Source: an uncultured Spirochaetales bacterium
Lineage (GTDB): Bacteria > Spirochaetota > Spirochaetia > Sphaerochaetales > Sphaerochaetaceae
NCBI GenBank assembly: GCA_949285785.1
Contig: CASEAG010000011.1
Span: forward strand, 1 to 36,346
Length of the DNA: 36,346 nucleotides
Direction of reading: 5' to 3'
The notes below the pieces were generated by a model. The model saw nothing but the letters and a program-made list of their open reading frames with translations. It did not search any database and was not told the origin of the DNA. This document shows, piece by piece, positions 9,700 to 17,715 of the stretch. The position numbers and the translations under genes are program-made. Every line of letters starts with the position of its first letter. The stretch's first letter is position 1.

Positions 9700-11772
9700 T
9701 CAAAGCGTCGAGGCCTGCCGTAGACACTCGTCCTGACTGTCTATGGGGCTGGAAAGGTTCTGGATCTTGTGGTAGTGACCCCTGTTGTCCAGACGTCGTG
9801 CCTTGACGTTGTCGCTCTCGACCAACGAGAGGATGTGCAGCACGCGGCGTCTCACGTCCGCATCGAGCACCGGGGTGGCGATCTCCACCCGCTTTTCCAG
9901 GTTGCGCGTCATCATGTCGGCGCTGGCTATGTACACGCGCTCCTGGCCCTCCTGCCCGAACGAATAGATCCTGGAATGCTCCAGGAAGCGCCCCACGATG
10001 CTGATCACCGTTATGTTCTCCGTCAGGCCGGGCACTCCCGGCACCAGGCAGCAGATGCCGCGCACCACCAGCGAGACCGTGCATCCCGCCTGGCTGGCCT
10101 CGATGAGCTTCTCGATGCAGTCCCTGTCGGTCAGCGAGTTGAACTTGGCCCTGATCAGGCCGTCACGGCCCTTGGCGATCTCCCTGTCGATCTCGACAAG
10201 CAGTCCCGCCTTGAGGGAGAAGGGCGCCACCAGCAGTCTGCTGTAGCTGTACTCGACGTTGAGCACGGCCAAGTTGCGGAAGAACGCCGCACCGTCCTCC
10301 CCGATCTCCTGGTCGGCGGTGATGATGTTCAGATCCGTGTACTGCTTCGCCGTGGACTCGTTGTAGTTGCCCGTGCCCAGGTGGGTGATGTAGCCGATCC
10401 GGCCATCCTCCTCCAGCGTGATCGATATGATCTTGGAGTGGACCTTGTAGTCCTCTATGCCGTAGAAGACGGTGCAGCCGGCATCCCTGAGCAGGTCGGC
10501 GTTGTACAGGTTGTTCTCCTCGTCGAAGCGTGCGCACAGCTCCATCACCGCCACGACCTCCTTGCCGTTCTCGGCGGCCTTGAGCAGGTGCTCGATGATC
10601 CTGGAGCGGTCGGCCAGGCGGTAGATCGTGATCTTTATCGAGGTGACGCGTTCGTCCCTGGATGCCTGCTCCAGAAGGTTCAGCAGCACGTCCATGCTCT
10701 GGTATGGGTAGGCGAGGAGAATGTCCTTCTTTCTCACCTCCGCGATAAGGTCGGCGTTGCCTGAGGACAGCGCCTTGGGCATGACGGGACGATAGGCGCT
10801 GTAGCGTAGCGCAGAGACCGTCTCGTAGTCCATGTAGTCGGCCAGTCGGAACATGAACTTGTAGTCGAAGCAGCCCTGTATCTGGAAGCAGTGGCTCTTG
10901 CGGATGTTCAGGTTCTTCAAGAGGAAGCTCCTGAGAGTTTCCGAAAGCTCGGTGGATTCGAGCCTTATGACATCGCTTCCGGTGCGCCCCTCGACGCGGT
11001 TCTGTATCAGGCGCGAGAAGTCGAAGCCGAACTCGTCGTCCGCATCCTCTATCGTCGCGTCGAAGTCGGCGTTCCGGGTGACTCGTATCAGGGCCTTCTC
11101 GCGGACCGTGAAGCCGGGGAAGACCTGGCCGGCGAAGGTGTACAGCAGCTCCTCGCAGAGCATGAGGTGCGTCTTCTTGCCTCCTGCAAGCCTGATCAGA
11201 CGGGGAGTGGAGTTGTGCAGCGATGCCACGCCTATCATCTCGCGCCCCTTCCTCTCCAGATTCACCAGGAGGTAGACCTTCATGTTCTCGAACCTGTACA
11301 GCGGATGCTTCGAGTCCAGGACCATCGGAGTCGTGCGCGGCAGTATCTCATGCTCGAACGCCTGTCCGGCCACTGCAGTCTGCCGCTGGGTGAGATCCTT
11401 GCCACGCAGTATGCTTACGCCCTTGTCGTACAGCTCGGTGCGCAAGAACCTCCAGGTCTCGTTGCTGGCCTTGTACAGGGACGGCAGCACGGCGAGTATG
11501 GAATCGACCTGTTCGCGTGCCGTCATGTGCGTCTTGTTCTCCCTCAGCAGGGGATTCTTCTCGCTCTGGTTGACCAGCGTGCCCAGACGGACCTGGATGA
11601 ATTCGTCCAGATTCGAGATGAATATGGAGAGGAACTTGCACCGCTCCAGCAGCGGGTTGGTCAGGTCCATCGCCTGGTCCAGCACCCGCTTGTCGAAGCT
11701 CAGCCAGCTCATCTCGCGGTTCTCATATGCCCCGTCCACGCATTTTTCCAATACGGAGAAGTCCTTTGCCAT
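9700..11772 (-). CDS. ppk1: Polyphosphate kinase 1
   Basis: Reversible transfer of the ATP gamma-phosphate to polyphosphate. 690 aa, full length for PPK1, with the N-terminal domain (ENREMSWLSFDKRVLDQA) and two PLD-like C-terminal domains. The autophosphorylated His lies in ITHLGTGNYNESTAKQYTDL (His464), followed by the conserved TADQEIGEDGAAFFRNL. A late conserved segment reads SYGQEGQERVYIASADMMTRNL-like, with SADMMTRNL visible. The start at 11772 is preceded by GGAGGGACGAGGTAA, which overlaps the end of ppx; only 1 nt separates the two genes. Third gene of the pfk-ppx-ppk1 operon. Confidence 0.95.
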   Translation of the reverse strand: MAKDFSVLEKCVDGAYENREMSWLSFDKRVLDQAMDLTNPLLERCKFLSIFISNLDEFIQVRLGTLVNQSEKNPLLRENKTHMTAREQVDSILAVLPSLYKASNETWRFLRTELYDKGVSILRGKDLTQRQTAVAGQAFEHEILPRTTPMVLDSKHPLYRFENMKVYLLVNLERKGREMIGVASLHNSTPRLIRLAGGKKTHLMLCEELLYTFAGQVFPGFTVREKALIRVTRNADFDATIEDADDEFGFDFSRLIQNRVEGRTGSDVIRLESTELSETLRSFLLKNLNIRKSHCFQIQGCFDYKFMFRLADYMDYETVSALRYSAYRPVMPKALSSGNADLIAEVRKKDILLAYPYQSMDVLLNLLEQASRDERVTSIKITIYRLADRSRIIEHLLKAAENGKEVVAVMELCARFDEENNLYNADLLRDAGCTVFYGIEDYKVHSKIISITLEEDGRIGYITHLGTGNYNESTAKQYTDLNIITADQEIGEDGAAFFRNLAVLNVEYSYSRLLVAPFSLKAGLLVEIDREIAKGRDGLIRAKFNSLTDRDCIEKLIEASQAGCTVSLVVRGICCLVPGVPGLTENITVISIVGRFLEHSRIYSFGQEGQERVYIASADMMTRNLEKRVEIATPVLDADVRRRVLHILSLVESDNVKARRLDNRGHYHKIQNLSSPIDSQDECLRQASTL

Positions 11773-11773
11773 A

Positions 11774-12709
11774 TTACCTCGTCCCTCCGAGCTCCAGCGC
11801 CACGGCCTGTCTCTGTCCGGCGACTATCTGCTTGAGCGCCCCTTCCTTGACGCCGAGGTCCGAGACGATGATGTTCGACACCCCGAAGCGCTTGAGGAGC
11901 TCCTTGGCCAGGATGGCGGCCGGCACTATCTGGTGCATCAGCTCCGGAGTGCTCCTGAGTATCATCAGCGAGCGGCTGTTCTCCTGCCTGACCAGATAGC
12001 GGCACAGCTTCTTAAGCTTCTTGTACTGGATTATCTTCTCGCCGTGCTGGTGCGACAGCTCGAAATAGTCGGCGTAAAGCTGGTAAAGCGCCCAGCTGTA
12101 CACGCCTGACAGGACCGCGTTGTCGAAGAACCCCTTCTCGGGCAGGTTCGCCTCGTCGAGCGTCGCTCGTACGGCCTGTCTTATCGCATCGGCCTCCTTC
12201 TGGCTGGGGATGACCTGGCTGACGTTGTCCTTGTACAGGGACATCGGGCCCACCGGTATCGTACACAGGTAGTCCGAGAAGCTGTACAGCTTGAGCGACA
12301 GCGAACCGAAGTCCGCGACGACCGCCCGGGGAAGTATGCTATAGCGCTCGTTTGCAACCAGGCGCGCCTCGCCCTCCTCGGCGATGTCCATGGGTTGTAT
12401 GACGAGCCCGGTGCGTTCCCCGACCGCCTTGAAAAGCCCCTCGGCGCTGCCCAGCGACGAGAGCGTGGATGACGCGATCGCGTAGACCCTCTCGACATCG
12501 TTCTGCCTGCACAGCTCCAGCATGCCTTCGGCCGACTCGACCACCTCGGTGAGCTCGAGATCGTTCAGCACTCGCTCCTCGTGGATCGACGTGGAGAACG
12601 ACAGCTGGGTCCTGGTATGGAGCAGCGACTCCATCCTGGCGCCCTCGATGCGGGCTATCAGGAGGGAGAGGGAGGATGCCGAGAAGTCTATGATCGCGTA
12701 TTTCCTCAC
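11774..12709 (-). CDS. ppx: Ppx/GppA-family exopolyphosphatase-like protein
   Basis: 311 aa single-module Ppx/GppA protein of the ASKHA fold. Phosphate-binding loop 1 is unusual: YAIIDFSASSLSLLI instead of the common D-x-G-S-N-S. Loop 2 is ADFGSLSLKLYSF, lacking the usual GGGS. The catalytic-Glu region is kept (IAEEGEARLVANERY). It likely degrades or senses polyphosphate, but the altered loops leave room for a regulatory role. The start is GTG at 12709, overlapping the pfk stop by 4 nt (GTGA). The next gene makes polyphosphate, so synthesis and turnover are co-expressed. Confidence 0.78.
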   Translation of the reverse strand: MRKYAIIDFSASSLSLLIARIEGARMESLLHTRTQLSFSTSIHEERVLNDLELTEVVESAEGMLELCRQNDVERVYAIASSTLSSLGSAEGLFKAVGERTGLVIQPMDIAEEGEARLVANERYSILPRAVVADFGSLSLKLYSFSDYLCTIPVGPMSLYKDNVSQVIPSQKEADAIRQAVRATLDEANLPEKGFFDNAVLSGVYSWALYQLYADYFELSHQHGEKIIQYKKLKKLCRYLVRQENSRSLMILRSTPELMHQIVPAAILAKELLKRFGVSNIIVSDLGVKEGALKQIVAGQRQAVALELGGTR

Positions 12710-13794
12710 TTTATTCCCCTGAACTTCTTTCCGTCTCCGAACGAGATGCCGATGGAGCGTGCGACGTTGACCATCTGGTTGTTCTCGTCGACGTACTTCG
12801 TCTTGCCTGCGACATCCGCAAGCCAGTTGTATGTGATCGCGTTGTTCTGCACCGCGACGGTCGTGCCGAAGTTGCCCTCCTGCACGAGCTTGCCGGCGAA
12901 GCTCCCAAGCTCCGTGGAGATGAGCCTGTCGTAAGGGGAGGGGCTTCCGCCTCTCTGCAGATGTCCGATGACGACGGTGCGCGTCTCGACGCCGACGTTC
13001 TCCTGGATGTAGCGGGCGATGGAGTTGGTGGCGGTGGCCTCTCCTCCTCTGGCCTCGAGCCTCTCGGCCTTCTTCATCTCCGCCTCGTCCTTCGACATCG
13101 CGCCCTCGGCGATGGCGATGATCGTGAAGGCCTTGCCGTTCCTGTAGCGCTTCTCGACGGTCTTGCACACCTCGTCCGGGTCGTACGGGATCTCGGGTAT
13201 GAGGATGATGTCGGCGCCTCCCGCGATTCCGGAGTAGAGAGTCAGCCAGCCGACCTTGTTGCCCATGATCTCGACCACCATCGTGCGCCCATGGCTGGCC
13301 GCGGTTGTGTGCAGCCGGTCGATGCATTCGGTGTCGATGTCGACGGCTGAATGGAAGCCGAAGGTTATGTCGGTGCCCCAGATGTCGTTGTCGATCGTCT
13401 TGGGAAGTCCGATGACGTTGCACCCGGCCCCTGACAGGAGGGCCGCCGTCTTGTGGGTTCCGGCGCCGCCGAGCGTGACAACGAGATCGAGCTTGGCCTT
13501 CTTGTAGTTCCTGACCATCTGCTCGAGCCTGGTCTGTCCGTTCTCCTCCTCCTTGTTCATCTCCTTGAAGGGCTGCCTGCTGGTTCCCAGGATCGTGCCT
13601 CCGATGTTGAGGATTCCGGAGAAGTCGGACTCCTTGAGGTTCTTGAACTCTCCGTTGATCAGCCCGCGATAGCCGTCCGAGATGCCGATGATCTCGGCAT
13701 CGGGGATCTGGTTGTAGACATACTTCGCGAAGCCTCTGATGACTGCGTTGAGACCAGGGCAGTCGCCACCTGCCGTCAGAATTCCGATTCTCAT
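12706..13794 (-). CDS. pfkA: 6-phosphofructokinase family protein
   Basis: Phosphorylates fructose 6-phosphate, 362 aa. Motifs: GGDCPGLNAVIRG (9-21), LGGAGTHKTA (108-117), GLPKTIDNDIWGTD (129-142, catalytic Asp135), MGNKVGWLTL (177-186) and PEIPYD (200-205). In the phosphoryl-donor loop the position that is Asp103 in E. coli PfkA is Ala111, the next residue is Gly, and the residue equivalent to Gly124 is Lys132. Gly plus Lys occurs in group III enzymes; a donor Asp typical of pyrophosphate enzymes is absent. Donor specificity is therefore open, with ATP favoured. The ATG is preceded by GGAGAAAG. First gene of an operon with ppx and ppk1. Confidence 0.92.
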   Translation of the reverse strand: MRIGILTAGGDCPGLNAVIRGFAKYVYNQIPDAEIIGISDGYRGLINGEFKNLKESDFSGILNIGGTILGTSRQPFKEMNKEEENGQTRLEQMVRNYKKAKLDLVVTLGGAGTHKTAALLSGAGCNVIGLPKTIDNDIWGTDITFGFHSAVDIDTECIDRLHTTAASHGRTMVVEIMGNKVGWLTLYSGIAGGADIILIPEIPYDPDEVCKTVEKRYRNGKAFTIIAIAEGAMSKDEAEMKKAERLEARGGEATATNSIARYIQENVGVETRTVVIGHLQRGGSPSPYDRLISTELGSFAGKLVQEGNFGTTVAVQNNAITYNWLADVAGKTKYVDENNQMVNVARSIGISFGDGKKFRGIK

Positions 13795-13896
13795 TGTGCT
13801 TTCTCCTTTTTTCTAGCAGTTTACCAGACAATTGGGAATCGGGGGAAACGTTTTGAGTGTGAAAGGCATGTGAAATGTCGTTCCGTGGCGGCCTCT

Positions 13897-13925
13897 TTGC
13901 CAAGAACATGACAAAAAGGTAAGCT
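13897..13925 (+). promoter_or_regulatory. Possible promoter for the DUF3307-like gene (leaderless layout)
   Basis: TTGCCA (13897-13902), a 17-nt spacer, and a weak -10 TAAGCT (13920-13925), with 6 nt to the ATG at 13932. No Shine-Dalgarno is present before the ATG. The weak -10 makes this the least certain of the set. Confidence 0.35.
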
Positions 13926-13931
13926 TCTGCC

Positions 13932-14678
13932 ATGGACATGAGACAGGCCCTGATGCTCTTCACCCTGGCCCACGCGCTGGGCTACTACTATCTCTCCTCG
14001 TTCAAGGCTGACAGGAAGGCCGTCAGACTCGTCCCCGAGCTGCTGCTCTACATCCTCGCGGTCACGCTGGTCTTCAGCCCGGTCCTGGACGGCAACAACT
14101 GGCTGTATGCGCTCACGATCGTCGTCTTCCACCTCGTCGTGACCCCGGTGGTGTACCTCGTATCCCGCCGAGGGGGACGGGCACGATACATCTCGTTCAT
14201 CATCGTCGAGGCCGTCAGGATGACGGGTTTCACAGTGATGGCCTTCGTCTATTCGGTGCGATGGGGCGCCTTCGAACCCTGGCGGGATGTCCGCTTCCTT
14301 CTCATGGAGTACGCGCTGGACTTCAACCAGGTGCTCTCCTACGCGTTCGCCTTCGTTGTGCTGCTGCGCCCCGTGAACATCGTGGTGCGCTCACTCTTGT
14401 CCCTTATCGACGGAGGGGACGAGGAGGAGCAGGAGGATGGTGGCCGGCGCCGGCTCTCCGTCGGACCTCTCGTGGGCATAGTCGAGCGCATGTTCTACTT
14501 CGCCATGGCCGTCCACGGCTCGTGGATCGCCTTCGCCATCGTCTTCTTCGCCAAGTGCGCCCTCTTCTGCCTGGCGATCAGGGACGATGCGGACTACGGA
14601 CAGCGGCTGTACATCGGCTCGATCCTCAGCGCATTCGCAGTGATCCCCGTGGCGTTCATAGCACGCCCGTTCTTCTGA
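13932..14678 (+). CDS. Integral membrane protein, DUF3307-like C-terminal half
   Basis: 248 aa, about seven hydrophobic segments split by a charged cytoplasmic linker (GGDEEEQEDGGRRR, about residues 158-171). The C-terminal half, VGIVERMFYFAMAVHGSWIA followed by FAKCALF and later YIGSILSAFAVIP, resembles the conserved end of DUF3307 membrane proteins. Function is unknown in the family. It stands alone and ends at a shared bidirectional terminator with the opposing secreted-protein gene. Confidence 0.6.
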   Translation: MDMRQALMLFTLAHALGYYYLSSFKADRKAVRLVPELLLYILAVTLVFSPVLDGNNWLYALTIVVFHLVVTPVVYLVSRRGGRARYISFIIVEAVRMTGFTVMAFVYSVRWGAFEPWRDVRFLLMEYALDFNQVLSYAFAFVVLLRPVNIVVRSLLSLIDGGDEEEQEDGGRRRLSVGPLVGIVERMFYFAMAVHGSWIAFAIVFFAKCALFCLAIRDDADYGQRLYIGSILSAFAVIPVAFIARPFF

Positions 14679-14684
14679 GAAAGA

Positions 14685-14720
14685 ACTCCCCCGTGCATGT
14701 CATCTTGCGCACAGGGGAGT
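14685..14720. terminator. Bidirectional terminator-like hairpin
   Basis: ACTCCCC (14685-14691) pairs with GGGGAGT (14714-14720), and after one mismatch GTGC (14693-14696) pairs with GCAC (14709-14712). It lies between the convergent stops at 14678 and 14742. Confidence 0.6.
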
Positions 14721-14741
14721 CATGACTTGTCCTTGCGGACA

Positions 14742-15908
14742 TCACCTGGTGGTCAGCGTGAACGTGCTTGTGAAGACGGCTCCATCGTCGTCGCTCATCG
14801 TCACCGTCACCGGAATCTCCTGCCCGGAGGGGCACTCGGAGTCGACCACGAGGAGGACACCTTTGAGGGTGCGCACGTCGCCGGCGTCCATCGACCTCAC
14901 GTATGCCGAGGTATTCATCAGCCTGGCGTATGCGCTGTCGCTGGAGACCGTGACCTGTATGCCGTCCTCGTCCTCCGTGCCGCTGTTGGCCAGAGTGAAG
15001 GTGAGGGGGATCTGGGTCCCCGTCGGGATGGCTCCGGTGGTCCAGTGTCCGGTCGAGATCTCCTTCGCCTCGAGCTTCGAATACAATGCCGTGAAGTCGG
15101 CACCCATGCCACGGACCGTGTACTGCGTCTCGTCGGGTGACAGGTACTGGCCGCTGGAGCGGTCGTACCATCCCTCGAAGATGGCGTCGTCCTGTGCCGC
15201 CGGAGCGGGGATGTCGACGACGTCGCCTTCGCTCACGTCGTCATAGGTCGTGACGTTGTCGCCATCTCCGTCCTCGAACGAGACGCGCGAGGTGTAGACG
15301 GCGAACAGAGACTGGTCCGTGTAGGGCATCGTGATCGTCTCCCCGGCCTCGTACGTGACCTCGTCAGGCGTGATGCCCCAGCCTGTGAGCACTCCGGTCC
15401 TGGAGGTGTCGCCTCCTGTCGAGTCGGGGAGCGTCACCTCGCTGCCCGGTGCGACGGACACCGTCCTCCTGTAGCTGCTCCTGTAGCCGTCCTGCGAGAT
15501 GTCGGTGCTGAGGGTGAGTGTCGGATGGTAGTACCGTGAATTCTCATACAGCCATTGAGCCCATTCGGCGGCCTCCGGGCTGTCGCTGTTGACTATGGCG
15601 GTCAGCAGGGCGTCGCTGTCCTCCTTTCCGATGGAGTACGAGCCGAGCTTCCTGAGGGCCTGGATGCTGGATGCATACAGCCGTCCGTCGTGCTTGTCGA
15701 CGGCCTTGTCAATATCGTGTCTGATGTCGTCGGCCTCTTTGGCGATCCTGTCCTGGAGGTCGTCGTATGTCTCGATCGCCTGTGCGACGTCGCCATTGTC
15801 CACCGCCTGATGGAAATCGGAATACAGGCTCTCGGCATCGGCGGCGAACATGAGGGAGGCCGAAAGCAGCATCAATGCGATTGTGGTTGTGATTCTGCCT
15901 TTGCGCAT
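14742..15908 (-). CDS. Secreted protein with InlB-like repeats and a C-terminal beta-domain
   Basis: 388 aa. The signal peptide MRKGRITTTIALMLLSASLM ends at an AxA-type site before ADAESLYSD. Residues about 25-120 are charged and helical (DDLQDRIAKEADDIRHDIDK). Two beta modules follow, with GVLTGWGITPDEVTYEAGETI and AIFEGWYDRSSGQYLSPDETQY, patterned like the InlB B-repeat (F-x-G-W). The C terminus (TLANSGTEDEDGIQVTV and later TVTMSDDDGAVFTSTFTLTTR) looks like an Ig-like or CARDB-type fold. The ATG at 15908 has AGGAGA 8 nt upstream; an open extension to 15932 has none. Role unknown, probably periplasmic or cell surface. Confidence 0.7.
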   Translation of the reverse strand: MRKGRITTTIALMLLSASLMFAADAESLYSDFHQAVDNGDVAQAIETYDDLQDRIAKEADDIRHDIDKAVDKHDGRLYASSIQALRKLGSYSIGKEDSDALLTAIVNSDSPEAAEWAQWLYENSRYYHPTLTLSTDISQDGYRSSYRRTVSVAPGSEVTLPDSTGGDTSRTGVLTGWGITPDEVTYEAGETITMPYTDQSLFAVYTSRVSFEDGDGDNVTTYDDVSEGDVVDIPAPAAQDDAIFEGWYDRSSGQYLSPDETQYTVRGMGADFTALYSKLEAKEISTGHWTTGAIPTGTQIPLTFTLANSGTEDEDGIQVTVSSDSAYARLMNTSAYVRSMDAGDVRTLKGVLLVVDSECPSGQEIPVTVTMSDDDGAVFTSTFTLTTR

Positions 15909-15987
15909 TTCATCATCTCCTTTCGAATACATCTATAGTCATGAAGAGGGGCCGTGATGGTGTAGTTGCTGTGAAGATTCGGTGCAG

Positions 15988-16017
15988 TTGTCATCTTCAC
16001 CGTTTTTGAAGCAGAAT
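15988..16017 (+). promoter_or_regulatory. Promoter for the ACT/UPF0210 operon (leaderless layout)
   Basis: TTGTCA (15988-15993), an 18-nt spacer, then CAGAAT (16012-16017), 7 nt before the ATG at 16025. No Shine-Dalgarno lies in between. Confidence 0.5.
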
Positions 16018-16024
16018 CCTGAGT

Positions 16025-16297
16025 ATGAGAAAGTCGATAATCACCGTGGTCGGCAAGGACCAGGTAGGCATCATCGCCAGGGTCTGCACCTATCTCGCAG
16101 AGAACAACGTCAACATACTGGACATCAGCCAGACGATCGTCGACGGCTTCTTCAACATGATGATGATCGCCGACACCAACAGCTCGGATGTGGAGTTCCT
16201 GACCCTCTCGGAGGGGCTGGAGGAGCTCGGACGCGGCATGGGCTGCATCATCAAGCTGCAGAGAGAGGACATCTTCAACCAGATGCAGAGGATCTGA
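16025..16297 (+). CDS. ACT domain protein (UPF0237 family)
   Basis: 90 aa, a single ACT domain: [20 protein letters not shown], then [17 protein letters not shown]. The G-x-D-x-x-G-I-I ligand turn is intact. UPF0237 proteins are small ligand sensors usually encoded directly upstream of a UPF0210 gene, as here, where the gap is 4 nt. A role in amino acid sensing is inferred from the ACT fold only. The start matches the family N terminus exactly although there is no ribosome site. Confidence 0.88.
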   Translation: MRKSIITVVGKDQVGIIARVCTYLAENNVNILDISQTIVDGFFNMMMIADTNSSDVEFLTLSEGLEELGRGMGCIIKLQREDIFNQMQRI

Positions 16298-16301
16298 GGC
16301 C

Positions 16302-17666
16302 ATGATCAACATAAGTGAAGTCATCGAGACCAATGCCATGATCGAGAAGGAGAACCTGGATGTGAGGACCATCACGCTGGGCATCTCCCTGCTGGACTGC
16401 ATCAGCGACGACCTGGAACGTCTGAACGACAACATCTACCGCAAGATAACCACCCTCGCACGCGACCTGGTGAAGACCGGAGCCGAGATCGAGCGGGAGT
16501 ACGCCCTGCCGATCGTCAACAAGCGCATCAGCGTCACTCCAATCGCCCTCGTGGGGGCGTCGGCATGCCACACCAGCGAGGACTTCGTGTCGATCGCCAG
16601 TACTCTGGACAGGGCCGCACGCAAGGTCGGCGTCAACTTCCTGGGCGGCTACAGCGCATTGCCTGCCAAGGGCATGACGAAGGCCGAGGAGCTGCTGATA
16701 CGCTCCATTCCGCAGGCGCTGAGCCAGACGGAGAACGTGTGCGCCTCCGTCAATCTGGGTTCGACGAAGACCGGAATAAACATGGACGCCGTCCTGCTGA
16801 TGGGGGACATCATAAGACAGACGGCCGAGGCCACTGCGGATCGCGACAGCATCGGCTGCGCCAAGCTGGTCGTCTTCTGCAACGCGCCTGACGACAACCC
16901 GTTCATGGCCGGCGCCTTCCACGGCGTCACCGAGGCCGACGCTGTGGTCAACGTCGGAGTATCCGGTCCCGGAGTGATCAGGAACGCCCTGGAGAGCGTA
17001 AGGGGACAGGACTTCGGAACGCTGTGCGAGAAGATCAAGAAGACCGCCTTCAAGATAACCCGTCTGGGCCAGCTCGTGGCCCAGGAGGCCAGCCGCAGGA
17101 TGGGCATCCCCTTCGGCATCGTCGACCTGTCGCTGGCACCGACCCCCGCCGTCGGCGACTCGATAGCGGAGATCCTGGAGGTCATGGGCCTGGAGAAGGC
17201 CGGAGCCCCCGGCACGACCGCCGCCATCGCGCTTCTCAATGACCAGGTGAAGAAGGGCGGCATCATGGCCTCCAGCTATGTCGGAGGCCTTTCCGGCGCC
17301 TTCATACCGGTGAGCGAGGACCATGCCATGATCGAGGCCGCCACATGCGGCGCCCTGACTCTCGAGAAGCTGGAGGCGATGACCTGCGTGTGCTCCGTCG
17401 GGCTGGACATGATAGCCATACCCGGCGACACGAAGGCCACCACGATATCCGGGATCATAGCCGACGAGATGGCCATAGGCATGGTCAACCAGAAGACGAC
17501 CGCCGTGCGCGTGATCCCCGTCATCGGAAAGGGCGTGGGCGACATGGCGTCCTTCGGCGGTCTGCTGGGCTACGCACCCGTCATGAAGGTCAACGGCTTC
17601 TCCTGCGACGACTTCGTGTGCAGGGGCGGCAGGATACCCGCACCGGTGCACAGCTTCAAGAACTGA
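16302..17666 (+). CDS. UPF0210 (PFL family) protein
   Basis: 454 aa cytoplasmic protein that starts [20 protein letters not shown] and carries the family blocks [36 protein letters not shown] and [15 protein letters not shown], with many conserved glycines. The family is distantly related to glycyl-radical (pyruvate formate lyase-like) barrels by fold, hence the name, but no activity is established. The obligate partner appears to be the ACT protein just upstream, suggesting regulation by a small ligand. GAGG at about 7 nt before the ATG is a modest ribosome site. Confidence 0.88.
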   Translation: MINISEVIETNAMIEKENLDVRTITLGISLLDCISDDLERLNDNIYRKITTLARDLVKTGAEIEREYALPIVNKRISVTPIALVGASACHTSEDFVSIASTLDRAARKVGVNFLGGYSALPAKGMTKAEELLIRSIPQALSQTENVCASVNLGSTKTGINMDAVLLMGDIIRQTAEATADRDSIGCAKLVVFCNAPDDNPFMAGAFHGVTEADAVVNVGVSGPGVIRNALESVRGQDFGTLCEKIKKTAFKITRLGQLVAQEASRRMGIPFGIVDLSLAPTPAVGDSIAEILEVMGLEKAGAPGTTAAIALLNDQVKKGGIMASSYVGGLSGAFIPVSEDHAMIEAATCGALTLEKLEAMTCVCSVGLDMIAIPGDTKATTISGIIADEMAIGMVNQKTTAVRVIPVIGKGVGDMASFGGLLGYAPVMKVNGFSCDDFVCRGGRIPAPVHSFKN

Positions 17667-17679
17667 TGTTCCACAGCGC

Positions 17680-17708
17680 TTTTCCATCCGGCCGCGGACG
17701 GCTATGAT
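17680..17708 (+). promoter_or_regulatory. Promoter for avtA (leaderless layout)
   Basis: TTTCCA (17680-17685), a 17-nt spacer and a near-consensus TATGAT (17703-17708). The family-matching ATG at 17716 lies 7 nt after the -10 box. Two further in-frame ATGs (17704 and 17707) fall inside the -10 box itself and so cannot be in the transcript. Confidence 0.62.
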
Positions 17709-17715
17709 GTGGCAC

